Shown piece by piece: positions 1-5,229 of a stretch of DNA of 7,249 bases (positions are counted from its first letter, which is position 1; every line of letters starts with the position of its first letter). The notes beneath the pieces are model-generated. The model was given only the letters and a program-made list of their open reading frames with translations. It was not told the DNA's origin and ran no database searches. Source of the DNA: Bacteroidota bacterium (GTDB lineage Bacteria > Bacteroidota > Bacteroidia > Bacteroidales > JAAUTT01); contig JAEYWD010000043.1 of assembly GCA_023429135.1 (NCBI GenBank), positions 1 to 7,249 on the forward strand, written 5' to 3'. The position numbers were made by a program, and so were the translations under genes.

Positions 1-185
1 ATTTTTAGGAACATAGCATTCTGAAAGTTTGTTTGTTAAACTAAATATTTTCTATCAATACCGCTCGAATCCCCTCACGACGGCCAGAATATTGTTTTCT
101 TAACGCCATTTTCTGAAGGCCGGTCCCGAACCTTTGGCATTTCGGTTTTATTTGAACTTGAAACTAAATTTCTTACTAACAGTTT

Positions 186-208
186 CTTACCCAAATCTCT
201 CATTGGTA
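186..208 (+). repeat. 23-bp direct repeat, copy 1 (copy 2 at 420-442)
   Basis: The 23 bases at 186-208 recur at 420-442 with two substitutions (C/T at the fifth base and C/G at the fourteenth). Both copies share the cores CCAAATCT and TCATTGGTA. The copies are 234 bases apart and bracket the large inverted repeat at 281-376, so that structure may have been inserted between, or duplicated with, these flanks. Function unknown. Confidence 0.8.
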
Positions 209-280
209 GACCAGCCCCCAAAAAAATTTTGGCGCATAATAGCTGGATGACAGGAGTGGCTGCTAAAGCTCTGTAGGAGT

Positions 281-376
281 GGCCTCTTCGTAGCCGGGGG
301 TGGAGCAAAGCGGAGCCCCCGGAATGAAATCGAGCGTGAATTTCAGCGACGCGGGAAACATTTGAGCAAAGAGGTC
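281..376. repeat. Nested inverted repeat, REP-like
   Basis: Outer arms GGCCTCTT (281-288) and AAGAGGTC (369-376) can pair over 8 bp with one G-T. Inside them CCGGGGG (294-300) and CCCCCGG (316-322) form a perfect 7-bp GC stem around a 15-base loop. The outer-arm sequence AAGAGGTC returns beyond the VOC gene at 1732-1739 and 1783-1790, also around a strong inner hairpin. This suggests a dispersed palindromic (REP-like) family. No coding role is visible. Confidence 0.6.
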
Positions 377-444
377 ATGTCAATATCGTCGCAATGGATA
401 CAATCAACATTTACAGCCTCTTATCCAAATCTGTCATTGGTAAT

Positions 445-466
445 GAAGTGAGGAATCTCTCACTTC
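445..466. repeat. Perfect 8-bp hairpin
   Basis: GAAGTGAG (445-452) and CTCACTTC (459-466) are perfect inverses around the 6-base loop GAATCT. No T-run follows, so this is not a standard terminator. It is about 190 bases upstream of the LytTR start, too far for a ribosome-site control element. Just right of it, 470-482 (CCCCTGGGTAGCC) is the exact inverse of 1802-1814. Confidence 0.65.
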
Positions 467-656
467 TCACCCCTGGGTAGCCAAGCAAAGAATCCCACAA
501 TCACCAGCAAGCCTTATAGCTGATAACTTTTTACCTGAAACCAGATGAATAGAAATCCTTTGGAACAAAATTTGCGGAAATATCCGAAACACAACACAAT
601 TTCCAAATTCACTTTTATGCGCAAATAGAAACCTAACCTTTACAATCGCTTTCAAA

Positions 657-995
657 ATGGAAACTAACACTGATATCATTTGGGTACAAACCCCTCAATG
701 TTGTAAAAAAGTCGAAATCCGAAAAATTCTCTATTGCCAGGCTGAAAAAAGCTGTACCACCATTTATTTCTATCCCAAAGGAAAAATTGAAGGTGTCAGC
801 ATGTCACTTTCCAAATTAGACAAGGTGTTACCCCATCCAATGTTTTGCCTTTGCAATCGCCGGGTAATTGTCAACACCGGCTTTATCGATGAGTACTGGA
901 AAAAAATTTACGAAGTGGTTCTGGTTAACAGAAAGAAAATTAACATCTCGCGCCGACGCCGGAAATTCATCGATGCGCTGATATCTCCCGTTTAA
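657..995 (+). CDS. Stand-alone LytTR DNA-binding domain protein
   Basis: Probable transcription regulator of 112 residues, made almost entirely of one LytTR domain. The domain runs from about residue 19 (VEIRKILYCQAEKSC) to about 108 and has the expected order: a first strand with an acidic residue, the IYFY strand, the SLSKLDKVLPHPMFCLCNRRVIVN block corresponding to the usual 'F.R.HRS.lVN', then INISRRRRKFIDAL matching the C-terminal 'v.vSRr....l' signature. LytTR domains bind DNA through beta-strand loops. Normally they follow a response-regulator receiver domain, but here there is none and no membrane segment, so how it senses a signal is unclear. Short LytTR-only proteins are common in Bacteroidota. 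The domain carries five cysteines (15, 16, 27, 33, 64, 66 region), more than usual, which leaves redox or metal sensing possible but unproven. The start at 657 follows A-rich sequence without a Shine-Dalgarno site. The target is unknown; the VOC gene downstream is a candidate only by proximity. Confidence 0.85.
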   Translation: METNTDIIWVQTPQCCKKVEIRKILYCQAEKSCTTIYFYPKGKIEGVSMSLSKLDKVLPHPMFCLCNRRVIVNTGFIDEYWKKIYEVVLVNRKKINISRRRRKFIDALISPV

Positions 996-1036
996 CAATA
1001 AGGTGCTGCCTGGAAATCTACTCAACCTCCGGTTTT

Positions 1037-1099
1037 GGACTAATTACACAGCCTCTAAAATCCGGGGCTATTCAAATTAGTCCCAACTGGGACTTGAAT
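1037..1099 (+). promoter_or_regulatory. Two mutually exclusive hairpins (attenuator-like)
   Basis: GGACTAATT (1037-1045) is the exact inverse of AATTAGTCC (1075-1083), giving a 9-bp stem that can be extended by AGCC (1050-1053) with GGCT (1066-1069). The same right arm overlaps a second hairpin, AGTCCC (1079-1084) with GGGACT (1089-1094) around loop AACT. That one can be strengthened by ATTCAA (1070-1075) with TTGAAT (1094-1099). Only one can form at a time. No T-run follows either, so a classical terminator is not evident. The element lies 42-104 bases after the LytTR stop and about 80 bases before a possible leader ORF. It could be a regulatory switch, an mRNA-end structure or a palindromic repeat relic. 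Confidence 0.4.
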
Positions 1100-1177
1100 A
1101 CAAGAAATCCCTTAAGTTGACGGCTATGAGCGGGACGTTACACTTAGTATGTAAAAATTAAAGGAGGTAATAACATT

Positions 1178-1264
1178 GTGAACGATAGGGTGTTTAATAT
1201 AGCGTTAGCAGCAAATTTTCGGGGAACCGCTAACTTTGAATCGACAAAAGAAAATAAATGTTAA
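1178..1264 (+). CDS. Possible 28-residue leader ORF before the VOC gene
   Basis: A GTG codon at 1178 is preceded, ten bases upstream, by AAAGGAGG (1160-1167), a near-perfect anti-Shine-Dalgarno match that no other gene in this window has. The frame gives a 28-residue peptide starting VNDRVFNIALAANF and stops with TAA at 1262-1264. The stop overlaps the VOC ATG at 1258, so translation could be coupled. The peptide resembles nothing I know and has no run of a single amino acid as in classical attenuator leaders. Perfect Shine-Dalgarno sites are unusual for Bacteroidota, so the match could be chance or could mark acquired DNA. A consensus -7-like box (1231-1238) inside the frame argues that transcription may start after this ORF. 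Confidence 0.25.
   Translation: MNDRVFNIALAANFRGTANFESTKENKC
1204..1238 (+). promoter_or_regulatory. Candidate VOC promoter -7 box with flanking inverted repeat
   Basis: TAACTTTG at 1231-1238 is an exact match to the Bacteroidota -7 consensus TAnnTTTG and would place a transcript start about 10-15 bases before the ATG at 1258. No good -33 TTTG is seen about 20 bases upstream, which weakens the call. The box overlaps the right arm of a perfect 6-bp inverted repeat, GTTAGC (1204-1209) with GCTAAC (1229-1234), which could be an operator. Confidence 0.3.
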
Positions 1265-1668
1265 CAGGCATGACAACAACAAACAACCCTGTATTTTTTG
1301 CTCCACAACTTTTTATTCCAGGTGGTGTTACAGACATTTCGTTCTATTTCAAAGCATTCGGTGCAGTTGAAATTAAGTCCTGGCGAAATGATGATGGTAG
1401 CGTTCATGTTGCTGAACTTTCGATTAACGGAACAATCTTTCATCTGCATGAGGAACGCCCTCAGAAAGGGCGATTTGAACCAAACAGCGTAAAAGGTGTC
1501 ACTGCGCTTATTGGGCTTTTTGTTGACGATGTGGACTCGGTAATAAATAATGCGCTGCAAGCCGGAGCAACGCTTTTAAATCCTGCTCAAAACTATGATT
1601 ATGGTTACCGCCAGGGAAATATTCTGGATCCATTTGGACACCAATGGATGATTGAAATGAAAATCTAA
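1258..1668 (+). CDS. VOC family protein, PhnB/glyoxalase-like
   Basis: Small cytoplasmic protein of the vicinal-oxygen-chelate fold, 136 residues from 1258 or 132 from the second ATG at 1270. Homologues I recall begin near MTTTNNPVFFAPQLFIP, so 1270 may be the true start. An in-frame stop sits directly before 1258, so no longer form is possible. Two beta-alpha-beta-beta-beta modules are visible: PQLFIPGGVTDISFYFKAFGAVEI...HVAELSINGTIFHLHEE, and LIGLFVDDVDSVINNALQAGATLL...YGYRQGNILDPFGHQWMIE. The closing YGYRQG...DPFGHxW..E signature is typical of the PhnB-like/glyoxalase branch. The histidines in HVAEL and FHLHEE and the final Glu are candidate metal or substrate contacts. The real substrate cannot be told from sequence; members include detoxification, antibiotic-binding and unknown enzymes. 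A strong hairpin follows 20 bases after the stop. Confidence 0.9.
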   Translation: MLTGMTTTNNPVFFAPQLFIPGGVTDISFYFKAFGAVEIKSWRNDDGSVHVAELSINGTIFHLHEERPQKGRFEPNSVKGVTALIGLFVDDVDSVINNALQAGATLLNPAQNYDYGYRQGNILDPFGHQWMIEMKI

Positions 1669-1688
1669 ATTTATTCCTGGTATGAAAA

Positions 1689-1797
1689 GACCTCTCGGCG
1701 GGCGCTCGTTGGTAACGAGTGCCCCTCCTTCAAGAGGTCACCGCTACGCGGCTTAAAAATGTTTTCCCTCGCTTTTTCTACAAAGAGGTCACCGCTA
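1689..1797. repeat. Nested palindrome plus tandem AAGAGGTCACCGCTA repeats
   Basis: Outer arms GACCTCT (1689-1695) and AGAGGTC (1733-1739) enclose GGGCGCTCGTT (1700-1710) and AACGAGTGCCC (1714-1724), an 11-bp stem (one G-T) with a 3-base loop. AGAGGTCACCGCTA at 1733-1746 recurs at 1784-1797, followed by CGCGGCT and ACACGGCT respectively. A small CCGC-TAC-GCGG hairpin sits at 1741-1751. It is 20 bases beyond the VOC stop and may help end that transcript, but there is no T-run. Together with 281-376 it looks like a REP-like intergenic family. Confidence 0.65.
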
Positions 1798-1801
1798 ACA
1801 C

Positions 1802-1814
1802 GGCTACCCAGGGG
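1802..1814 (-). repeat. 13-bp inverted copy of 470-482
   Basis: GGCTACCCAGGGG is the exact reverse complement of CCCCTGGGTAGCC at 470-482. The two copies face each other across the LytTR-VOC block. They may be the ends of a former mobile unit or simply two members of a dispersed repeat family. Confidence 0.5.
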
Positions 1815-1919
1815 GGCAACGGCAATGGCATGTACCTGGTGTTGCCCTGCTGCCAACTGCGTACTTCCACACCATAGCTTCCTCCTCCTACTCATCCTCC
1901 AACTCCTGAATCTTTTAGA

Positions 1920-2003
1920 ATTCGACCATTTATTCCAAATATTCGACCGTTTATTTCCAGAACCAACCATTCATTTATAAAACCTTACCATTCATCTTTT
2001 TGT
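1920..2003. repeat. Degenerate 21-bp tandem repeat, about 4 units
   Basis: Units start at 1920, 1941, 1962 and 1983. They align on the core ACCATTTAT / ACCGTTTAT / ACCATTCAT / ACCATTCAT; the first two also share ATTCGACC. The units diverge strongly, so the array is old. The period equals seven codons and about two helical turns. In + reading it gives FDHLFQ-I-FDRLFP-like heptads, in minus reading INGRIF/INGRIL-like heptads. Its last unit overlaps the end of the possible minus-strand ORF. Confidence 0.6.
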
Positions 2004-2353
2004 AAGAAACTGACGGCGAACAATATATTTTCTACCATCGTATCTTTATCCCGAAAACATTTGCATCCAAATCCACTGCCTATGTTCCGTCTTCTTTTAT
2101 ACAGGTTATCACCACAAAACCGGCACCATCGTTCCGGTGTACCGATATCTTCAATACTGTCATATATGTTTGTATTGCCGGTTTCCTTCACTGCCAGGTA
2201 CTGTGTTCCATATCTGCTTTCAAATACCGGAAACCGATGAATACAAATCGTCCAACGCAATACGCAGCCGGTAAACATCACACCATGGCCGGTATCAGGA
2301 CAAAGCCTCTCTATCCATGCACTTTCCCTGCCGAAACGGGCAGGACCCATCAT
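1985..2353 (-). CDS. Doubtful small protein with CxxC...CxC pattern
   Basis: A 122-residue minus-strand frame starting at the double ATG at 2353. I do not recognise it. Near its C-terminal half RWCRFCGDNLYKRR...FGCKCFRD gives a C-x2-C-x15-C-x-C arrangement that could bind zinc like a ribbon, with basic residues between the pairs. Its ATG overlaps by four bases (ATGA) the stop of another minus-strand frame (2532-2350, 60 residues), as in translationally coupled genes. That upstream frame, however, has only a TTG start. There is no signal peptide. Codon choice looks plausibly coding by eye. It could be a real orphan pair, a decayed gene or chance. Confidence 0.25.
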   Translation of the reverse strand: MMGPARFGRESAWIERLCPDTGHGVMFTGCVLRWTICIHRFPVFESRYGTQYLAVKETGNTNIYDSIEDIGTPERWCRFCGDNLYKRRRNIGSGFGCKCFRDKDTMVENILFAVSFLQKDEW

Positions 2354-2663
2354 ATATCAGGCAGATCCACCCTGCTTATAAGTTGTTGCACTCCCGGTAT
2401 TAACAGCCAAGTGCTGTTTATCCCGTTAGTCTGTACCTTTTTGTGGCAATATACTTTGCCGGAAAGGGAAATCTCACCGTGTGTCACGACTAGCAGTTCT
2501 TTGATATCAGGTTCGTTTCCCCGGGTTACCAACCAGTGTCACTTTATTTCCTGACGCTGTTTCCTATCCGGGGGAAGCTTTCTCCTTATGTAGCGGCTCC
2601 GGTCGCACGGGTAGCCAAATATTCGCGGCCTCCGGCAGGATGCCAGCCATATTTCGGTTCACC

Positions 2664-2894
2664 ATTACTAAAAGTAGCAAAAGCTTCCCTGCAAGTAGCG
2701 GTTGTTTCACTACAAGTGGCCGGAGTTCTACTACTTATAGGCGGAGATTCACTACATGCAGCAAGGGTTTCATTACATATAGCAGGGGTTTCACTTCATG
2801 TAGCGGAAGACTCACTACATGTAGTAAAATGTTCACCACAAGTAGTGGAAGTTCCACTATATGAAAGAGAGGTCTCACTACATGTAGTAAAATG
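2664..2894. repeat. 21-bp tandem repeat (minisatellite), about 11 units
   Basis: Eleven adjacent 21-base units start at 2664 and every 21 bases to 2874. Units are variants of TTCACTACATGTAGCGG plus four less fixed bases. The units at 2811-2831 and 2874-2894 are identical. Many contain the self-complementary CTACATGTAG (or CTACAAGTAG). There are no unique spacers, so it is not a CRISPR array. As protein it would give FTTCSGS-like heptads in one frame and SLHVAGV-like heptads in another. No start site or flanking domain supports either frame as a gene. Confidence 0.85.
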
Positions 2895-3145
2895 TCGCTC
2901 TCAACAAGGAGCGGGGGCACTTCGGTTTGGAAAGGAAATACTGTAAGCCGGAAAGGAGTAAACTTCGGAATAAAAACAAGTTGCCTCTGTGGATGCCATT
3001 TTCAGAGACAAGTGTACAATCGCCCTTCGGAGAAAACAAGAACCTGTAGGCAAAAAACTGCAGCCAACCACCGGACTTGCCGGGATGAATAACCGGTAAG
3101 GAGCATACTTTTATAAAAATATCGTTTACAATAAAATTATTATTT

Positions 3146-3814
3146 ATGGATCGACGTGATAATGTTCCGGAATCAGATCCGGAATTTGATATCTGGCAGA
3201 AAAACCTGATAACCATTGTAGAATCCAATGGTACTGCATGGTCAATACCTGCCGACGCTGTAACAGCTTTGAAATCGAAACAGACGGTCTGGATTACTGC
3301 ATATGGCAAAGCCAGTATTCTTAAGACCCGTAGCTCTGCCGATGTTCAGGAAAAAAACGACGCCCGTAATGATTATGAAAAGAACCTGCGTAGTTTCATA
3401 TCCGAATATCTGGCCTTTAACAGTAAAATAACCAATGGCGACCGCGACCGTTTGCAAATCAAAGTGCGCAGCGGACAGCGTACCCCTGTTGGTATACCTG
3501 TTACTCATCCGGTGGGAGATATCAATATATCAAAAAACCAGCGGCACATTATTAGTTATGTAGATAGTGATTCCAATGGCAAAGGTAAACCCGAAGGTGT
3601 TCATGGTTGCGAAATATGGAGGAAAGTGGGAGGCGATGCACCGGTAAACGATGGTGAGTATACCTACCTGGCTACCGATACCAGCAGCCCCTACACAGCA
3701 ACCTACGGCATTGCCGAAATCAGCAAGCGGGTTTATTACCGTTTTCGCTGGGTAAATACCCGGGGCGAGACGGGGCCCTGGAGCACCCCTATCAGTGCTA
3801 TTGTAGGCGGTTAA
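3146..3814 (+). CDS. Fibronectin type III-like domain protein, Bacteroidota orphan family
   Basis: A 222-residue protein without signal peptide or membrane segment. Residues about 14-93 (FDIWQKNLITIVESNG...QEKNDARNDYEKNLRSFISEYLAFN) look helical and end in a 'ND.R..YE..LR.FI..Y' stretch. A Pro-rich linker (PVGIPVTHPVG, about 114-124) follows. The last 100 residues look like one fibronectin-III beta sandwich ending YYRFRWVNTRGETGPWSTPISAIVGG, where the Y-x-R-x-R-W...G..GPWS pattern marks the F and G strands. I recall unnamed Bacteroidota proteins with this two-part plan, but no established function; this is memory, not a search. FN3 domains usually mediate binding. The base composition is more GC-rich than in the genes to its right. 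It is alone between a repeat-rich stretch and a strong terminator, so it is probably a single-gene transcript. No clear ribosome site precedes the ATG. Confidence 0.75.
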   Translation: MDRRDNVPESDPEFDIWQKNLITIVESNGTAWSIPADAVTALKSKQTVWITAYGKASILKTRSSADVQEKNDARNDYEKNLRSFISEYLAFNSKITNGDRDRLQIKVRSGQRTPVGIPVTHPVGDINISKNQRHIISYVDSDSNGKGKPEGVHGCEIWRKVGGDAPVNDGEYTYLATDTSSPYTATYGIAEISKRVYYRFRWVNTRGETGPWSTPISAIVGG

Positions 3815-3849
3815 GGCCAAAACTGCAAAAGCTTATAAACGGCAGAAAG

Positions 3850-3892
3850 AAAAAGAGGACAGCCCGGGCGGAAACGGGTTGTTCTCTTTTTT
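3850..3892 (+). terminator. Strong intrinsic terminator of the FN3-like gene
   Basis: AAAAAGAGGACAGCCCG (3850-3866) pairs with CGGGTTGTTCTCTTTTT (3875-3891) over 17 bp with only two G-T pairs, around the 8-base loop GGCGGAAA. A run of six T closes the 3' arm. It begins 36 bases after the FN3-like stop codon. With its A-rich 5' side it could also act on transcripts arriving from the minus strand. Confidence 0.93.
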
Positions 3893-3969
3893 ATGGTGGG
3901 TGTGGGTCGAGGCTCCTCTACATGCCGGTAGACGGGCCCGAAACGGGGCATAGAATGTTCTAATGAACT

Positions 3970-3995
3970 ATATCCCATAATTTACAGCGGGATAT
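3970..3995. repeat. 7-bp inverted repeat, possible left arm of the first cassette boundary
   Basis: ATATCCC (3970-3976) and GGGATAT (3989-3995) are perfect inverses around 12 bases. In addition CCCATAA (3974-3980) is the exact inverse of TTATGGG (4060-4066). This would give a 95-bp boundary element between these arms, within the usual size range of attC sites. Beyond the 7 bp I see no further pairing between the two halves, so chance cannot be excluded. Confidence 0.35.
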
Positions 3996-4025
3996 TGAAA
4001 AATTTGTAAATTGGGTGGGAATTAA

Positions 4026-4069
4026 AATGGATATAACATTATTGGGGTTATACAGGATGTTATGGGCAA
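4026..4069 (+). repeat. Cassette-boundary repeat, copy 1
   Basis: The 30 bases 4026-4055 are identical to 6426-6455. After them come GATGTTATGGGCAA here and ATGTTGTGGGCAA in copy 2, one base shorter and with one A/G change. Inside, TATAAC (4032-4037) and GTTATA (4047-4052) form a 6-bp inverted repeat. Both copies stand directly before a gene for an exported protein. The repeat overlaps the ATG at 4062, which is why I place the real start of the next gene at 4095. It is reminiscent of the right half of an attC-like recombination site in Bacteroidota gene cassettes, by inference. Confidence 0.8.
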
Positions 4070-4094
4070 TTTTAAAATACAAACACCTAAAAAC

Positions 4095-5228
4095 ATGAAA
4101 AAACAATACTTGACAACATTGATTTTACTTATGAGCTTCATTGCTTATGGACAAAATCGTAAAACAATTGAAATAGACCCCATCACTGATATGGCTAAAG
4201 AAAGTTTGCCTTTTGACCAAGGTTTTGTATTGAAAAAAACATTTAGCGATTCATTAATTATTCATTCTATTGGCTATTTTGAGATTAAACAGAAGGACAT
4301 AAAAACCTATTTCAATTTACCCAAATCACCTACAGGTAGTTTAGAATATAAATTCGTGAAGAATGAAAAAAAGTTTGATTTATACATTTTTGTGCCACCT
4401 CTTAAACCTCAGAAGGTTTATGATTTTATAATTGTCCAAAATATAGTATCTACCGACCCATTAATGAGTGATTATTTGAGCTTGTTTGATGCATTTAATA
4501 AAGGTAAAGCTTCAAACGAAATCATAGACATTATAAAATCAATCAATTTAAAAAAGCAAAAAAACTTTGACTCATTTGAGTTATACGACATTACTGTTGA
4601 CCCAGCTCAAATAAATTATGCTGGACTTCAAAAGTTTTATCAAGATTACCTAAAAATTATATATGATGATAAGGGTAAGTCAGAAGAAGACAAATTAAAA
4701 GAAATTAAAAGCAAAATTATTGAAAATGACCTTTTCAAAAAAAGTACTTCTTTTTCTGCGACTTCCGAAATTTTCAGTTTTGAAACAAGGGCAAAATTTA
4801 GAATTACACCTGATTTTGGATATGTCGGTTATGGCTTCCAAAAAGATTTTAATGGCATAACTCCATATTTAGGCTTTCAAATAGAATTTCGCTATTTCGA
4901 CAAGAATATACCATTTAAGTTAATTCCAAATAAAACGATATGGCATCGGCTTTCCTTCAACACAGGTATTACTCTTGCCTCTTTAAAAAAGGATGGACAA
5001 AGAGAAGACTTTTTTAAAGACAAGTCTTTATTAATGGGATTTGGGTTTCGCCTATCTAATGCATTACGATTAACAGGCGGCACGATTCTTTTCAATAGAG
5101 AAGACCCAAATCCATTAATTGATAATAAAAAACTTGGGGTAACACCTTTCATTGGATTATCAATTGACCTGAGTTTAAAACAATTTTTAAATGATATGTC
5201 TGGATTAATACCATTAAATAAAAATTAA
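4095..5228 (+). CDS. Probable outer-membrane beta-barrel protein
   Basis: Exported protein of 377 residues. Residues 1-20 (MKKQYLTTLILLMSFIAYGQ) are a Sec signal peptide of Bacteroidota style with cleavage next to the Gln. The frame stays open to an ATG at 4062, but that codon lies in the boundary repeat and would put eleven residues before the Lys-Lys start, so 4095 is chosen. Residues about 25-215 form a soluble part with a helical, charged stretch around 170-215. From about 225 to 365 there are alternating-pattern strands rich in aromatic and Gly residues (AKFRITPDFGYVGYGF, ITPYLGFQIEFRYF, HRLSFNTGITLASL, LLMGFGFRLSNALRLTGG, LGVTPFIGLSIDLS) typical of small outer-membrane barrels. I do not recognise the family. 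It is the first gene of a three-gene run: the lipoprotein ATG follows after one base. The stretch is clearly AT-rich compared with the DNA to its left. Confidence 0.7.
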   Translation: MKKQYLTTLILLMSFIAYGQNRKTIEIDPITDMAKESLPFDQGFVLKKTFSDSLIIHSIGYFEIKQKDIKTYFNLPKSPTGSLEYKFVKNEKKFDLYIFVPPLKPQKVYDFIIVQNIVSTDPLMSDYLSLFDAFNKGKASNEIIDIIKSINLKKQKNFDSFELYDITVDPAQINYAGLQKFYQDYLKIIYDDKGKSEEDKLKEIKSKIIENDLFKKSTSFSATSEIFSFETRAKFRITPDFGYVGYGFQKDFNGITPYLGFQIEFRYFDKNIPFKLIPNKTIWHRLSFNTGITLASLKKDGQREDFFKDKSLLMGFGFRLSNALRLTGGTILFNREDPNPLIDNKKLGVTPFIGLSIDLSLKQFLNDMSGLIPLNKN

Positions 5229-5229
5229 A

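Larger units (their letters stand above)
1..656. other. Gene-free stretch with dispersed small repeats
   Basis: I see no convincing gene here. The open frames on the minus strand (75-308 and 467-679) are low-complexity, resemble no family I know, and lie over inverted repeats. The stretch holds a 23-bp direct repeat (186-208 and 420-442), a large nested inverted repeat (281-376), a small hairpin (445-466), and an A/T palindrome, CCAAAA-AAA-TTTTGG, at 218-232. The promoter of the LytTR gene should lie near the right end, but I could not find a clean Bacteroidota -33/-7 pair. Confidence 0.55.
1815..3145. other. Long stretch without a clear gene, with two 21-bp tandem repeats
   Basis: No open frame here matches a family I recognise. 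It holds a short 21-bp-period repeat (1920-2003), a possible minus-strand ORF (1985-2353), and a longer 21-bp-period repeat (2664-2894). Open frames in several registers across the second array, such as 2536-2946 and 2640-2864, exist because a period of 21 keeps all frames in step and the unit avoids stops; I do not call them genes. About 250 bases between the array and 3146 have no visible feature apart from being the probable 5' region of the FN3-like gene. Confidence 0.5.

Noticed and set aside
75..679. Minus-strand frames at 75-308 and 467-679
   Set aside because: They cover inverted repeats, show no domain or signal peptide, and the second runs into the LytTR gene.
1689..1739. Rho-independent terminator after VOC
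   Set aside because: The hairpin is strong but no T-run follows, and similar palindromes occur away from gene ends.
2664..2894. CRISPR array
   Set aside because: Units are directly adjacent, 21 bp, degenerate and without unique spacers; no cas gene is present.
2536..2946. Open + frame of 136 codons across the 21-bp array (and a second one at 2640-2864)
   Set aside because: A 21-bp period keeps every frame open once the unit lacks stops. No ribosome site, signal or known domain is present, and two different frames are equally open.
2878..3309. Minus-strand frame of 143 codons
   Set aside because: It overlaps the well-supported FN3-like gene and the end of the repeat array; it has no recognisable domain and is a shadow frame.
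3530..3820. Minus-strand frames inside the FN3-like gene (also 3242-3508)
   Set aside because: Antisense shadows of a coding region with clear domain structure on the + strand.
4056..4069. Classical integron attC/attI core
   Set aside because: GTTATGG and GTTGTGG do not fit GTTRRRY, the L arms are not evident and no integrase gene is in the window. Only a divergent attC-like boundary is proposed.
4062..4094. ATG at 4062 as start of the barrel gene
   Set aside because: It lies within the repeat shared with 6426-6468 and adds eleven polar residues before a perfect signal peptide that starts at 4095.
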